From Struthio camelus (taxonomy: Eukaryota > Chordata > Aves > Struthioniformes > Struthionidae), in contig NC_090964.1 in the NCBI RefSeq assembly GCF_040807025.1, positions 4,712,001 through 4,776,000 of the forward strand: a stretch of 64,000 bases of DNA, in the 5' to 3' direction. The position numbers and the translations under genes are program-made. Below are positions 13,033 through 64,000 of this stretch, piece by piece (position 1 is the stretch's first letter; every line of letters starts with the position of its first letter). The notes under the pieces were generated by a model that was not told the origin of the DNA, did no database searches, and worked only from the letters and a program-made list of their open reading frames with translations.

Positions 13033-13321
13033 GGAGCTCAGGCATGGTCCGAAGGGCAGGAGAAAGGATGGGAGTGGTGGGAAGGGAGAAGAACAGGCTG
13101 CTAGAAGGATACAGGCGCTGGAAGTTTGACTTGAACTCAGGCCCCCAGTCCTCTAGCCAAGGGGCCGTGGGTGCCCATGTGCCATTTCCCTATGCCTTTC
13201 TTCCTAAACCGAATCACCTTGTTACTGGCATAAGTGGGTTTTAACTGCTAATACTTCATCCACAGAAAGACTCCTTCCCTCCCCCTCTCATTATACTGGT
13301 ATAAATGTAATTATCCTAGGT

Positions 13322-13541
13322 ATCACAGAATCACAGAATCGTTTAGGTTGGAAGGGACCTCTGGAGATCATCTAGTCCAACCTCCCTGCTCAAGCAGGGT
13401 CACCTAGAGCATATTGCCCAGGATCACGTCCAGACGGCTTTTGAATATCTCCAGGGAAGGAGACTCCACCACCCCTCTGGGCAACCTGTTCCAATGCTCT
13501 GTCACCCTCACAGTGAAGAAGTTTTTTCTCAGGTTCAGAAT
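13322..13541 (-). mobile_element. CR1 LINE 3' tail, reverse orientation
   Basis: Read on the minus strand this is the last ~220 bp of CR1: the C-terminal RT peptide (for example TVRVTEHWNRLPRGVVESPS) followed by the GGTTGGACTAGATGATCTCC block and the terminal CACAGAAT-type octamer, which appears on the + strand as two TCACAGAA units at 13322-13338. It is severely 5'-truncated. The edge near 13541 is where similarity to CR1 stops. Confidence 0.93.
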
Positions 13542-13921
13542 AATTAACACAAAGCATGTTTCTAGTGTCAGCAAGCCATTAGCTGTAGGCTGGGTGTGCA
13601 CTGCAACCTTCTGCGATATAGCTGTTATCTCGGACTTGCACTGGATGGTCAGTGCTTCTCGTGGATCTCTGTGCTGCTGGCAGCATGATAGCCTCAGGCC
13701 CCAAAGCCACATCAGCAAGGCGTTGTCCTGAGGTTGCCCAAATTTGCTAATGCGGTGCCCCCGAGATGGCCGGCAGAAGGGGGCACTGTCCCAACAGCCC
13801 TCCTCTTCCCAGAATCTGCAGCGGGGACAGCTAAGCTGCATGTGACCCAGGTCCTGACCTGTCTCACCTAACAGTCCAAAATTTTAATGACGCAAGAATC
13901 AATGTGACGTGTTGTAGTGTA
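13542..13921. other. Spacer between CR1 tail and the minus-strand protein-like frame
   Basis: No feature I can defend. The minus strand stays open across 13545-13841 in frame with the CR1 peptide, with residues such as QCKSEITAISQKVAVHTQP. This could be a continuation of the degraded coding sequence at 13922-14419 or chance; nothing decides it. Confidence 0.4.
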
Positions 13922-14419
13922 TCAGGCTGTGATGCGCTGGTTCAGGAGCTGTTCCAGAAGTTCAACCATCCTTTGCAGAGATGCCACAGGGTGCGTGCTC
14001 AGATTTATTAGCTCCAGTGCCAAAATGACAGTTTTACTGTGCGTGTCTCCCATGGGGCTCCAGTGTGCCATGAGGTTGGACTCACTCACGCTGGTGTCAT
14101 TTTGGGGACACTGCACCACGGCATGGCAGAAGTGAATGTAGACCTTCACCAGCAGGAAGCTTAAGTACTGATAGGGGTTCACCGCCCAATTGTCTCTGAT
14201 GGACTGACTCATGTCACTGAGAAGGTTTTCATGTAACAGGAGAGTGCAGTTGGCAAAATTAGCTGCTTTCTCGTTAGGAATGCTTGCCCGAATAACATGC
14301 TGATGTTCCTATTCTGGTAAAGGGCTCGGAGAGCCCTGGGGCAGCCAGACCTTGCTAACAGGAGCTACTCGTTCCACAGGCTCCACGTTGGCAGCACTTC
14401 TTAGGATACCGAGGAGTTG
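13922..14419 (-). pseudogene. Unassigned protein-like frame, one internal stop (possible pseudogene)
   Basis: I do not recognise the family. On the minus strand a single frame runs from a TGA (14420-14422) to a TGA just below 13922, interrupted only by a TAG at 14309-14311: 36 codons, stop, then about 129 codons. The longer part looks like real protein, with balanced composition and amphipathic, helix-rich peptides such as EKAANFANCTLLLHENLLSD, NPYQYLSFLLVKVYIHF and STHPVASLQRMVELLEQLL. The first ATG in this part is at 14212, mid-peptide, so this is more likely an exon or gene fragment than a complete gene. No clear splice sites flank it. The stop and missing ends suggest a decayed copy. A chance frame remains possible, since the + strand is also open for 72 codons here. 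Confidence 0.4.
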
Positions 14420-14422
14420 TCA

Positions 14423-16161
14423 GGGGTTCATGTCAGCAGGGCAGACAGATCTGTGCTAAAAGCGTTACACATCTATATGAGCAAATATAGATTGCAGCAG
14501 ACGTGGCTTAACCCAGCAGAGCCGTGCTGAGTTTAGTACAGCCCTCCTCTTTGGTTTTGTCCTGCACCAGGTCGAACAAGCCTCATCGGCACTGGCAGAA
14601 CAAGGCTTTGGAGGATATATAAGGCTTGACTTCAAATCCAGCATCTACAGTGGAAGCCTTTGCTAACAGCTGTTAATCTCAAAGGTCCCTCATCATGCCA
14701 AGCTTGGGGTACCTAGCAGCTTCCAGGCTGCAGTTGCAAGCTGTATCTCCCACGGGTTTTGGAAGGTGGCCTGGGCTAGGCCTAGATTCTCCCATGGGTG
14801 CTCACCCAGCCGCTGTAAGCTCTGTTACAGCATGCAACGTGCACACCGCAGAACCAAAGCAGCTTGGAAGAGGCGGCACGGCAGCAGAGGGCTTAGATAC
14901 CCATCACCTCCTGCAGCCCTTTGATGAGGAAATGGATACAAGCTACGCAGCTAGACCTCAGCTGGATCCAGTCCTGCTAATGGTTAATTATTATGATAAA
15001 CTTGGGCTTGAACTAATTTCTTGTACCTGAAACCACACCTGCTTGATTTTACCACAAAAGCTCAGACTTCAGGGACCTCAATCTCTAGCTCAGATCTCTG
15101 CAGCTTGAGGGACACCATCACATTACAAAGCCTTTTCAAACCCTGTAATCTTTACAAGGTGCTGTTTGTTTGCTTACTTTGTGCATGCGACAGCATGCCC
15201 TGAGCCGCTTCCCTGCGTGGGCAACTTCCTCTTGCTGTTCATGTGGTTCGCTAGCCCGGTGAGCAGGGAGAGAAAACATTGTTTTAAAGTATCAGGTGCA
15301 TTTGCAAAACCGCTCCAAAAATATGAGAGGAAGATCGAAACTTGGGAGGGTGTGTAAAATTTATGGTGGAAGGTTTCAAACGGGCTGTCCCTTTAACATG
15401 GACGTGCTATTGCAAAAACTACTGATCCCAGAGTACAGTGCTTTGTTTTAATGTCCAGAGCGCAAACCTGGCTGGAGAGGGAGCGATGCACGCTGGGTTC
15501 TGTAGTCTCAGCTGTCCTGGCTCTGCAGACTTGGAGGAGACCGGGGGCACACAGGGAAAAAAATCCAGAAGGTGTGCTTGGCTGCTAATGCTGGGCTTAA
15601 AAATGCACAGATAGAGACCGTGCGGCTCTATACGTTATAGAGGATGCCCTTATGTCTATACACACTTGCTTGCCTGTACTTCCAGTCCGGATGTTCATCT
15701 CCTTTGACTTTAGATGAGAAGGCCCTTTACAAACTAGATACTTGTCATTTCCTACCGGCGGGCTGAAAAACCGGGCGCTCGCAGCGATGGGACTGCAGGC
15801 TCCTGGTGCCGGGGCTGGCGGCTGCCAGTCTGGCGCTCAGCACAGCGGAGCCGCGATCCGGCGCGGCGGGTCCGGAGGTGTTCGCAGGGTGCAGAGCGTA
15901 GCCCGGGAGCAAGTCCTGCGGATAAACAGAAAAGTTTTGGGTCCACCGTTCAGAGCTTAGTTACAGCGGTGCCAGGGAAAGGGAACGGAGCACAGTTGGT
16001 GCGTTAGGCTATCTCGCTTGTGCAAGTTTGGGAAAAGGCAACGTTTAACCATCGAAGCACCTGACTAGGAGCCGGAGGGGTCTGTATTCTCTGGTCCTCT
16101 TCGCCACTGATCCCAAACCAAACTCGGCATGGCCGTAATTTTCCCCCTTGGGAATAGCAGA
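14423..16161. other. Intergenic DNA leading into the PUM1 promoter
   Basis: No gene was recognised. A small CpG-rich pocket lies at about 15755-15930, separated from the main CpG island by about 500 bp of lower-GC DNA. A continuation of the minus-strand protein-like sequence above 14422 was looked for, but the frame is broken by several stops. Confidence 0.5.
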
Positions 16162-16320
16162 CACAATAACGGACATAACGACTGTTATTTGCAACAGTAG
16201 TTGTCTTCGTGACTCCAGTCACACCGTAATGGAAGTAAGGAACGATTTACACCTGGCAAGGAACTGCATCAACAGCGATAACGACTGCAATAACGCTAAT
16301 AAAACGTTGTTGTTATTGTG
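16162..16320. repeat. TAACG motif cluster with direct and inverted repeats
   Basis: The nonamer TAACGACTG occurs twice in the same orientation (16176-16184 and 16279-16287), with TAACGG at 16167 and TAACGC at 16291. CACAATAAC (16162-16170) is mirrored by GTTATTGTG (16312-16320), making a 9-bp inverted pair that bounds the block. TAACGG fits the MYB consensus YAACNG. The block sits about 500-650 bp upstream of PUM1 exon 1, just outside the CpG island. The regulatory role is inference. Confidence 0.45.
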
Positions 16321-16811
16321 GAGCACGGTGGTCTCCTTCGAGGGCCGGGGCCTCCTTTGCTTGGTACCAGAAAGTCAGTACTTGTGCAAAGAAGCATTTA
16401 TGGTAGCGAAATTAAGCCAGCGCGAAAGCCTCCGCAGAACCGGGACCTTGCGGAGAAAGGGGCCGACGCTTCGGCAGGGAGCTGGCTACGCAGCGGGTGA
16501 CGGCGACACCTCTCTAGGCGCCCAGCGAGCGCCCCGACTTTGGAGGCCGGAGGCGGGTGGGGGACAACGAGAGCGGCCTGTGGCTGCGGGCAGATTTTGG
16601 GGGGGGGGGAAGGGGAAGGGGTGCGAGGCCTGGGGGCGGAGGGGGGGAACGCCTCGGCCTGCCCCTGCCCCGCGGCTCCGTCGGGTCGGGCCGCCGCCGA
16701 GGCCCGGAGAGGCCGCGCCGCCGCCGCCGCCGCGGGCCGCCCCTGGGCCGCCGCGGGCCGGGGCCGGCCTCGCCTTCCCGGCATGCAGCGCGCCGCCCCA
16801 GTCCCCAGTGG

Positions 16812-16823
16812 GCCGCCATGTTG
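16812..16823 (-). promoter_or_regulatory. YY1-type site at the PUM1 transcription start region
   Basis: GCCGCCATGTTG on the + strand is the reverse complement of a close match to the YY1 core-promoter consensus (AANATGGCGGC). YY1 sites of this class cluster within a few tens of bases downstream of start sites in CpG-island promoters, so this also helps place the start of exon 1. Confidence 0.55.
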
Positions 16824-16905
16824 TCGGAGTGAAGGCAGAGGGATAGGCAGGCGGCGAGCGGCCTGGGGGGGGGCTGAGATCCATCTTCATCCTACCGCTC
16901 CGCCC
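16815..16905 (+). other. PUM1: PUM1 exon 1 (non-coding, 5' UTR)
   Basis: The exon is placed by its 3' edge: CGCCC then GTGAGTATC, a strong consensus donor at 16906, inside the CpG island and followed about 4.6 kb later by the exon with the PUM1 start codon. The segment GTCGGAGTGAAGGCAGAGGG and the following AGGCAGGCGGC resemble, from memory, the 5' UTR of mammalian PUM1. The 5' edge is not visible in sequence; 16815 is a guess from the YY1-type site. The exon contains a 4-codon upstream ORF and no other ATG before the donor. Confidence 0.6.
16818..16832 (+). CDS. Four-codon upstream ORF in PUM1 5' UTR (M-L-S-E-stop)
   Basis: The ATG lies in GCCGCCATGT, a near-ideal Kozak context with G at -3, and is followed after three codons by TGA. 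If transcription starts upstream of 16818, scanning ribosomes should meet it before the main PUM1 ATG in exon 2. It overlaps the YY1-type element, so the ATG may be kept for DNA binding rather than translation. Whether it is in the mRNA depends on the true start site. Confidence 0.4.
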   Translation: MLSE

Positions 16906-16968
16906 GTGAGTATCGGCACCGGAGCGGGCCCGCGGCGCGCCGCGCACCTCAGCGGAGCGGCCGGTGGG

Positions 16969-16978
16969 GCCATATTGG
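16969..16978 (-). promoter_or_regulatory. Second YY1-like site, start of PUM1 intron 1
   Basis: GCCATATTGG fits the YY1 core CCATNTT. It lies 64 bp beyond the exon 1 donor. It is one A/T short of a CArG box (CC(A/T)6GG), so an SRF site is less likely. Confidence 0.35.
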
Positions 16979-17667
16979 TGGCGGGGGGTGGCGGAGCGGC
17001 GCCAGGCCGCCCCGAAGGTCGGCGGCGGCGGGGCGCTGCGCCCGGCTCTCTCGCTCGCCGCCTTGTCCGCGTTTGGGAGCCGGGGCCGGGCCCCTTTGTT
17101 AGCGGGGGCGGCGCGGCTCCCCCGCCCCCCAACCCTCTCCCGGCCGCCCCGGGTAGCGGCCCCCCCACCACGGGCGCGGGGCGATGCCCGGCCGCGGCGG
17201 GGGGAGGTGGTTGTTGTGGGGCCGGGGGGGGGGGCGGCCATCCCGGCCGGGCGGGCCCATGGTGGCGGCGGCGCCCCCGGCCCTTCCCCCCCCCCCCGCT
17301 TTCGCCGCCCGGGCCCGGCCCGCTGCGGGGGGGGGGGGATGGCGGGGGGACGGGGACGGCGCAGGCCCCGGGCCCGGCCCCTCCCCGGGGAGCCCCGGGC
17401 GCGGGGCAGGGCCGCGGCCCCTCTTTGTTGCCCGGGGTGGGGGGCCCGGGCCGTGGGGCTACGGGCGAGCGAGGCGGGGGGGGGGGGGGAGGTATCAGGT
17501 TTCCTCCGCCGAGTTGGGGGGGGGGGTTCTTTTTGTGGGGCTCGAGGGAGGCTCGGTGCCCCCAGCAGAGAAAGGACGGCACCTTTCAAACGAAAGGAAA
17601 ACGCAGACAATACTTTTGGATGTGCTGTGTGGTCCTGGGTTTTATTTTTCTCTCTTTTTTTTTTTTG

Positions 17668-17690
17668 CCCCCCCCCCCCCCCCCCCCCCC
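17668..17690 (+). repeat. C23 homopolymer
   Basis: 23 consecutive C preceded by a T12 run and one G, just downstream of the CpG island in PUM1 intron 1. It is the longest of a set of sense-strand C runs through the gene. Confidence 0.9.
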
Positions 17691-18997
17691 GTTTTGCTTT
17701 CTCGTAATACCTGCGCTTGGCTGTTTTTAGTTAAACACCTAAGGGTCTGAGAGAGCGGCCCGTCTTTTGCCCCAAACTGAGAAATACTTTGGGGTTTTGG
17801 TTTTTTTTTTTTTTTGGTCAGTGTTTAATAACTTTGTTCTGAGCAGAGATTTCGTTAGACAGATCATGAGTAAGGAATTTCCTTTATTGGGAGTGAAGGG
17901 GGGGGTAAGGGGTCGAATTTATCTTACAATGTTTTAATGCTGGTTTAACCGTTCCAGTCGGTTATCAATTTACCCGCTTCCTGCTGTGTCTCCCTAGGCT
18001 TTAAGGAAAGCACAAGCTTTAATGGTAAAAGTTCTTGTAGGCCACACACCACTTGAACAATGGGGAGGCAGCTTTAATTTCCAGTCTAACTTTCCAAAAA
18101 AAACCCAGCTCCGTTCTAGCTCATAACGTAACTTTTTTACTCAGCATCTTGCGCCGACTTGATTTTTTTAATAGCCTGTAATTTTTAGAGGAGCCTTCTT
18201 GAGTCAGTGATGAACTTCGAGACACCTAGCTGCGCTGTGTGCAGGTTATAGCCTTCTTGTTAAGCAGCGTTGCTGCTTGCACTTAAACCTCGCTTAGTGG
18301 TAGCTCTAAAGTTTTGTTGGTTGTGGAGAGGCCCATAATCTAAACTATTTAGCTTGTAACGATAACACAGAACAGCTTATTTACGTATTATATTTTTTGT
18401 CGAGGGGAAGGGAAAACTCTGGGCTTCAGATGGCTTGTAGCAGTGTTCTCGGAAAACGTCTAAATAGAAGCCTTTGTTTGTAAATGTGTAGCTCTTCACG
18501 GGAAACTGTTTACATGGGAAAGGTTTATTACATGTTTTTACTAAGAGTTTGGGAATAAAAAGGGTCCTAGTAGCCATTAGATGTTTGCAGCAGTACGACT
18601 TGCAGCTGCTGGTTAGTTAATGAATGTGTGTTGTGTAGGTGACTTAACATATTTCTGATGCTCTCTGCGCTTTGAATGACAGTATTCAGCTGTCTGCTAC
18701 ATTTAACATGGCATTTCTATAAAAACACGGCTTGGAACTAAACTTGAACTACCCATAATTCTCTTTTCCCCTTTGCTCCCTTTCAAAATGTCTCCTTTGC
18801 CAAGTTTTCTCGTCTTGTTTAGGGCTGCCTCGTCTACGTTAGAGGAAAGAGGAAGCTTCTCGGAGCGTGGGGCAGTTGTGCAGAACTTAATAGTGTCTTT
18901 ACTGGATCTCACTGAGAATTTCTAGAGTCTCAAAAAAACCAAAACAAAACAGTTTCTTCTCTTGCTTTGCTGAGGCCTGGGAGTCAGCAACTTCAGC

Positions 18998-19022
18998 TAT
19001 TTATTTATTTATTTATTTATTT
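18998..19022 (+). repeat. (ATTT)n microsatellite
   Basis: About six uninterrupted TATT/ATTT units in PUM1 intron 1. Confidence 0.9.
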
Positions 19023-21406
19023 TGAAGAATGTGTGTTTAATATACGTGCATATGTGGACTAGGCTGAAGTGCTTTTTTTCCTAAAGGCTTAATCGTAAAT
19101 GAGTAGGTTCCTCCCACTTTTCACATTCTTGTTTTCAAAGCCTTAATTTTTCCATATTTGGAAAAAAAAACAAAACCGTCTACTACTCTTCTGCTCTGCT
19201 ATTTCTTGTAGGTATTATGATACTTTCATTACAGCATTAAAGCTGTATGTATAGTTTAGAAAAGAAATGAGTTTGCACTGGTGAGTGCATGGGCATTGCA
19301 GACCACTGCATTTTGAGGAAGGAAAGTGATGTAGGTGTTTCTGCTGCAGACTTGCACGGGTAACTTTGTACGTTGTGGTGTTTTGATTGAAGTCTCTAGG
19401 GCTATTCGTTATTTATGATGTTAAACATTTGAAATTTTTGGCAGAATCAGAATCATAGTATCTTTATATATATATATTTTTTAAAGACTACTCTGAGATA
19501 TTTTGTCATCTCTTCTGATAGGGACCATTCAGAGTCTATAGCTAATAAATACACCTCTCTCCCTCCCCCAGCTTGGTAATATGTGAATTTCTTACCAGTA
19601 ATAACTTCATTTTTTTTTGTTTTTTTTTGAATGGCATAGGGGAGCTTTATTTGTTCATTTCATTTTAGTGAAATACTTTGTTTATAATGTTTATTACTAG
19701 AAAACTGAAGGAAAAATACCAGTAAATCAGTGTATTATATTGTTTTAAAAAAAGCAGCGATGGCTTTGTAATACCTGGCATTGTTACACTGTTTTAATAA
19801 GCAGCTGGGAAGTGTAGTAGTGATTTCCAGACTTTTTGAAAGACAGTAGGGTTTGGATGAGCCGAGCTCTCTTAAATGGTGCATGTATTTGAGTTGTGGA
19901 GTTCTCTGCCTTTTGGAGTTACTTGTTTACATGGGCACGGAGGTGAGGAGGGGGTGACAAATACATGTTTAGGTAGGTTTAATAAAAAAAAAAAAAATTC
20001 AATTGCAGGTTGTTTTAATCCATTTTCTTCTAAAACACTATTCTCAATTAGCAGGACAAGCCTGAATAATTTTGATCAGAGTTCAGACTTGCACTTTTTT
20101 TGGTCATCTTTCTCTCCACTGTCACACAATTGTTCTTGGAAGTTGCTTGTAGTATTTGACTGTTGTTCAAAATTACTATGATGAACCAAGAGGAAACAGA
20201 GCCTCCTTTCAGGCCTTTCAGAACTAATTTCAGGAGCGGGGCCAAGGTTTACAGCAGTCAAGGTACAATAGTAAAAGCACTCTCATGCTGGTATGCAGCT
20301 GTGGTAGCAGTCGCTAAGGGCCGAACTCTGCCCATAATTTCATCCTTGTAACTATCTGTGATTTTGTGGGATTGCACTTAGGTAACTGAAGTCATAAACT
20401 GGCAATATTAAAAAAAAAAAAAAAAATCTGGCTGAAACATGCCTTGAAATACCGATTCAGTTTTGATGTGCTCTCTGCATTGGGTGACTATTACATAACA
20501 GGGGGAAACACTTTTCTGTTCCCTTGTGCAATGTTTTCATTGCTTTCAGGATCAGAAGATAAGTTGTCCTATGCAAGATAAAAACAAACTTGTATGCCTT
20601 TGTGCTGCTGGGATGCTATCAATATCTTCTAGGGGATAGTAAATTAATAAGTAGCTGTCAGCTTAATCTGCCCGTTGTCCTGTGTGCAGATAATTTTGGG
20701 TATGTGCAAATAATTTGGGGTATTTGTCAGTATTGGACAATTTCTACGACGAGTTCAGCTTTTCCCTTGTACCATCGATAGCTGAACTGGCCCTGCTGGC
20801 TTCTCCAGCTCTGGAAGGTTCTGCCGATACCCTGGCACTGGGAGGTTAGCTGGTTTTTCTCCAGGGAATCTCATATAAAGCACATAGGTATATCTCACCC
20901 TCCCCCAACCAAAGCCAGCTTCTGAGTGTGCAGGACAGTGCATATTATATTTGGGACTTGATTAACCATATCGGTAGAAATCCAGGCTTTCAAGTTTGCA
21001 TTTAAAAAAGTAGTTGGCTTGATATTTTGCATTACTGAATGAACACATCCTAATACAGTGGGACTCGTGTACTGCACCGTAATTTATCAGTTGCAAACAT
21101 GTGTGGCGGACACTGATGTTGTAATTTCAGTTGCACTGTGTTCTGCGGGATTTCTTTTCTAGCAGTTTTTTTTGTGGCAGTGCTCTAGAGTTTTGTCCAG
21201 CGCAGAGCATTTCCATTGCATAAGTTGGTGGTCTGATTCTAGCGTGATAGGCACCTTACATGAATCTTGCATATCCTGATAGCACTGTGTAGCACAAAAT
21301 GTGGGGTTTTGGCTAGTGTGCGTTTTTATGTTTTAGTTAATAGCTAGCAAAACAAGCCACTAAGCTTTAAGGAGTCAGATTTGGTATCTTGATGTTTCTC
21401 TGTTAG

Positions 21407-62723
<41,317 letters not shown>

Positions 62724-64000
62724 GTGAGACACTTCCAGTTGTCTGTGCGTGCAGTGCCATTTCTGTACCTAAACTGTTCTTAAGTCTGCGGTGATTGTGC
62801 CTATTAAATATTAGTACATTGTAAGGTTTATGGAGAGAGAATTGTCTATCAGTGTAGTGTTGAAGCAGAATTTGTCTTGGAAACTCTTATTTTCTCTAGA
62901 TTAAATATGAGGATTATTGCATAACCTTTCATATGGATCCTCTTTCTGTTGAGGACAAGAACTAAAGCAAATGTGAAATGAAGAATTTTGAGAGACAAAT
63001 GTTAAATATTCGGAGGGTTTTTTGTAGCTGACAGTAGTAAAAGATACTTTTGAAAATACACTTATTAGAATGGTGTAGGATGTGTTTCCTGCCAGGAACG
63101 TTATGTCTTGTTGCTGTTTAGCTTGATTTACTGCAATGTATCCTGCAAATGATACTTTTCCAGGTGGCTAGATATCTCTTAAGAATTTATGTTTTTTAGG
63201 CCCTCTGGGTAAAAATACTCAATATCTGCTGTGAAGCTTATACTGCGAATGTAGTTTTCCAGGTGGCAGAGCCAAGATGGTGGTTCTTGTCCTCATGTAA
63301 GAGCCTTCTCCCAAACCTTCCTGCAGTTTTCCAAATCAGTTGTCCAAATTCTTTCCGACTGTCATAGCCAAAATTGTTGCATCTTGAGATGGCAGCTCAG
63401 TAAAATAGGTTATCAAACAGTGTGAAGAACACGTTGTGCGTTGAACTTTTGCTGCATATGTCATAAAGGCCTGGCCTAAGCAGTGAAAACAAAAGAAAGA
63501 TATACTTGGAGATGATTTTTCTTTTTCTCCTCCTTTTTTTAAATAGCCATGCTTCCCTTGAGCAACCTGGAGGTGCCTTCTCAATTTTAAATAGGATCTG
63601 TTTAGTTTAGAGTTTCGGTGGAGGCTCTGCTGTGCTGCCACGTTCCATTTGTATGTAGCTTGTGCACTTAACGCGAACCTTTTCCACTATGACATAGCTT
63701 GTACCAAATCTAAACCGTAGAACTTAGGCAGAGTGCCATATTCAGCACAATCACTCAAACAGCGTTATAGGTTTGGTACGTGACTTTTTGTCATGTTTAA
63801 TAGCTGTTACATAAGCACTGCTTAGCTTATAAGCTTTGAGGCCAGTCTAAGGTCAAGCTCTGAAATGGGATTTCAGCAACTGTTGCCAGGTTGTATGGCA
63901 TATTTCTAATGGATCGTATAAAAGTATGTTAAGAATCGAGATAATTTTAAGATGCGGGCTTTGGAATTTTTTGGCTGTCATGAGTTTGTATGCTGATTGC
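62724..64000 (+). other. PUM1: PUM1 intron 9, continues past the window
   Basis: Begins GTGAGA. No next PUM1 exon (expected to begin with residues such as GPAVVPHQYYG) is seen before 64000. No repeat or RNA gene was recognised. A 101-codon minus-strand frame at 63336-63641 has no recognisable domain. Confidence 0.75.

Larger units (their letters stand above)
8041..13321. other. Intergenic DNA with ancient SINE remnants, no gene recognised
   Basis: No gene was recognised. About 10360-10770 is a second AT-richer block (a CAATAAAATATT-type run, several ATTA cores) that could be a conserved element. The 179-codon minus frame across 10302-10841 has no recognisable domain and probably reflects that low-stop block. 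A MIR-like element and a decayed inverted repeat are listed separately. About 13118-13165 (GACTTGAACTCAGG and flanks) weakly resembles a MIR tail. Confidence 0.5.
16430..17540. promoter_or_regulatory. PUM1: CpG island promoter of PUM1
   Basis: About 1.1 kb of extreme GC content and dense CpG spans the first exon and the start of intron 1, with no TATA box, as expected for a broadly expressed housekeeping-type gene. The downstream half carries G runs of 11-14 on the sense strand (17224-17234, 17327-17338, 17476-17489, 17516-17526) and a C12 run (17286-17297). Long open frames on both strands here (up to about 396 codons) are composition artefacts. Edges are by eye. Confidence 0.88.

Noticed and set aside
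1..16400. Search for exons of NKAIN1, the expected upstream neighbour
   Set aside because: No peptide resembling NKAIN membrane segments or its C-terminus was seen on either strand, so no exon is claimed.
16486..17730. Very long open frames on both strands (374 and 396 codons) in the CpG island
   Set aside because: They are Pro/Gly/Arg/Ala-rich, overlap each other in several frames, and exist because GC-rich DNA has few stop codons. They cross the PUM1 promoter, exon 1 and intron 1.

Overview
The window is vertebrate nuclear DNA carrying the 5' part of one gene, PUM1 (Pumilio RNA-binding family member 1), on the + strand. A bird is most likely. The PUM1 peptide is near-identical in character to amniote PUM1. 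There are four clear CR1 LINE fragments of the avian/reptilian type with the typical ATTCTGTG-like 3' end, and a compact gene layout. The species cannot be fixed from the sequence, and another archosaur or a turtle is not excluded.

Layout. Positions 1-16.4 kb are GC-rich intergenic DNA with no gene I can defend. They hold a CR1 3' fragment (1742-2492, +), an AT-rich candidate conserved element (7775-8040), a MIR-like ancient SINE (about 11557-11675), a decayed inverted-repeat-type ancient repeat (about 12968-13032), a minus-strand CR1 tail (13322-13541) and, most notably, a minus-strand protein-like frame of about 165 codons with one internal stop (13922-14419) that I could not assign to a family. 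A cluster of TAACG motifs and a CACAATAAC inverted pair lie at 16162-16320. A CpG island (about 16430-17540) holds the PUM1 promoter, with a YY1-type GCCGCCATGTTG element that contains a 4-codon upstream ORF, and non-coding exon 1 ends at a GTGAGT donor after 16905.

PUM1 then runs to the right edge. Exon 2 (21528-21901) carries the start codon at 21539. Exons 3-9 follow at 37684-37752, 46832-46940, 49682-49860, 51979-52145, 53068-53338, 61080-61173 and 62619/62622-62723. All introns are GT-AG and the exon phases join without error into about 451-452 residues, roughly the N-terminal 38 percent of the protein. The C-terminal Puf RNA-binding repeats lie beyond the window. Two acceptors (exons 4 and 9) are tandem CAGCAG sites predicted to give single-residue variants.

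The introns hold two further CR1 copies (both in intron 7, sense orientation), microsatellites, unusually long sense-strand C homopolymers, two short hairpins near the end of intron 2, and AT-rich blocks that look like conserved non-coding elements. I saw no rRNA, tRNA, convincing snoRNA, CRISPR array or prokaryotic feature. No new biological system is evident. The best leads are the unassigned minus-strand frame and the PUM1 splicing and promoter details.
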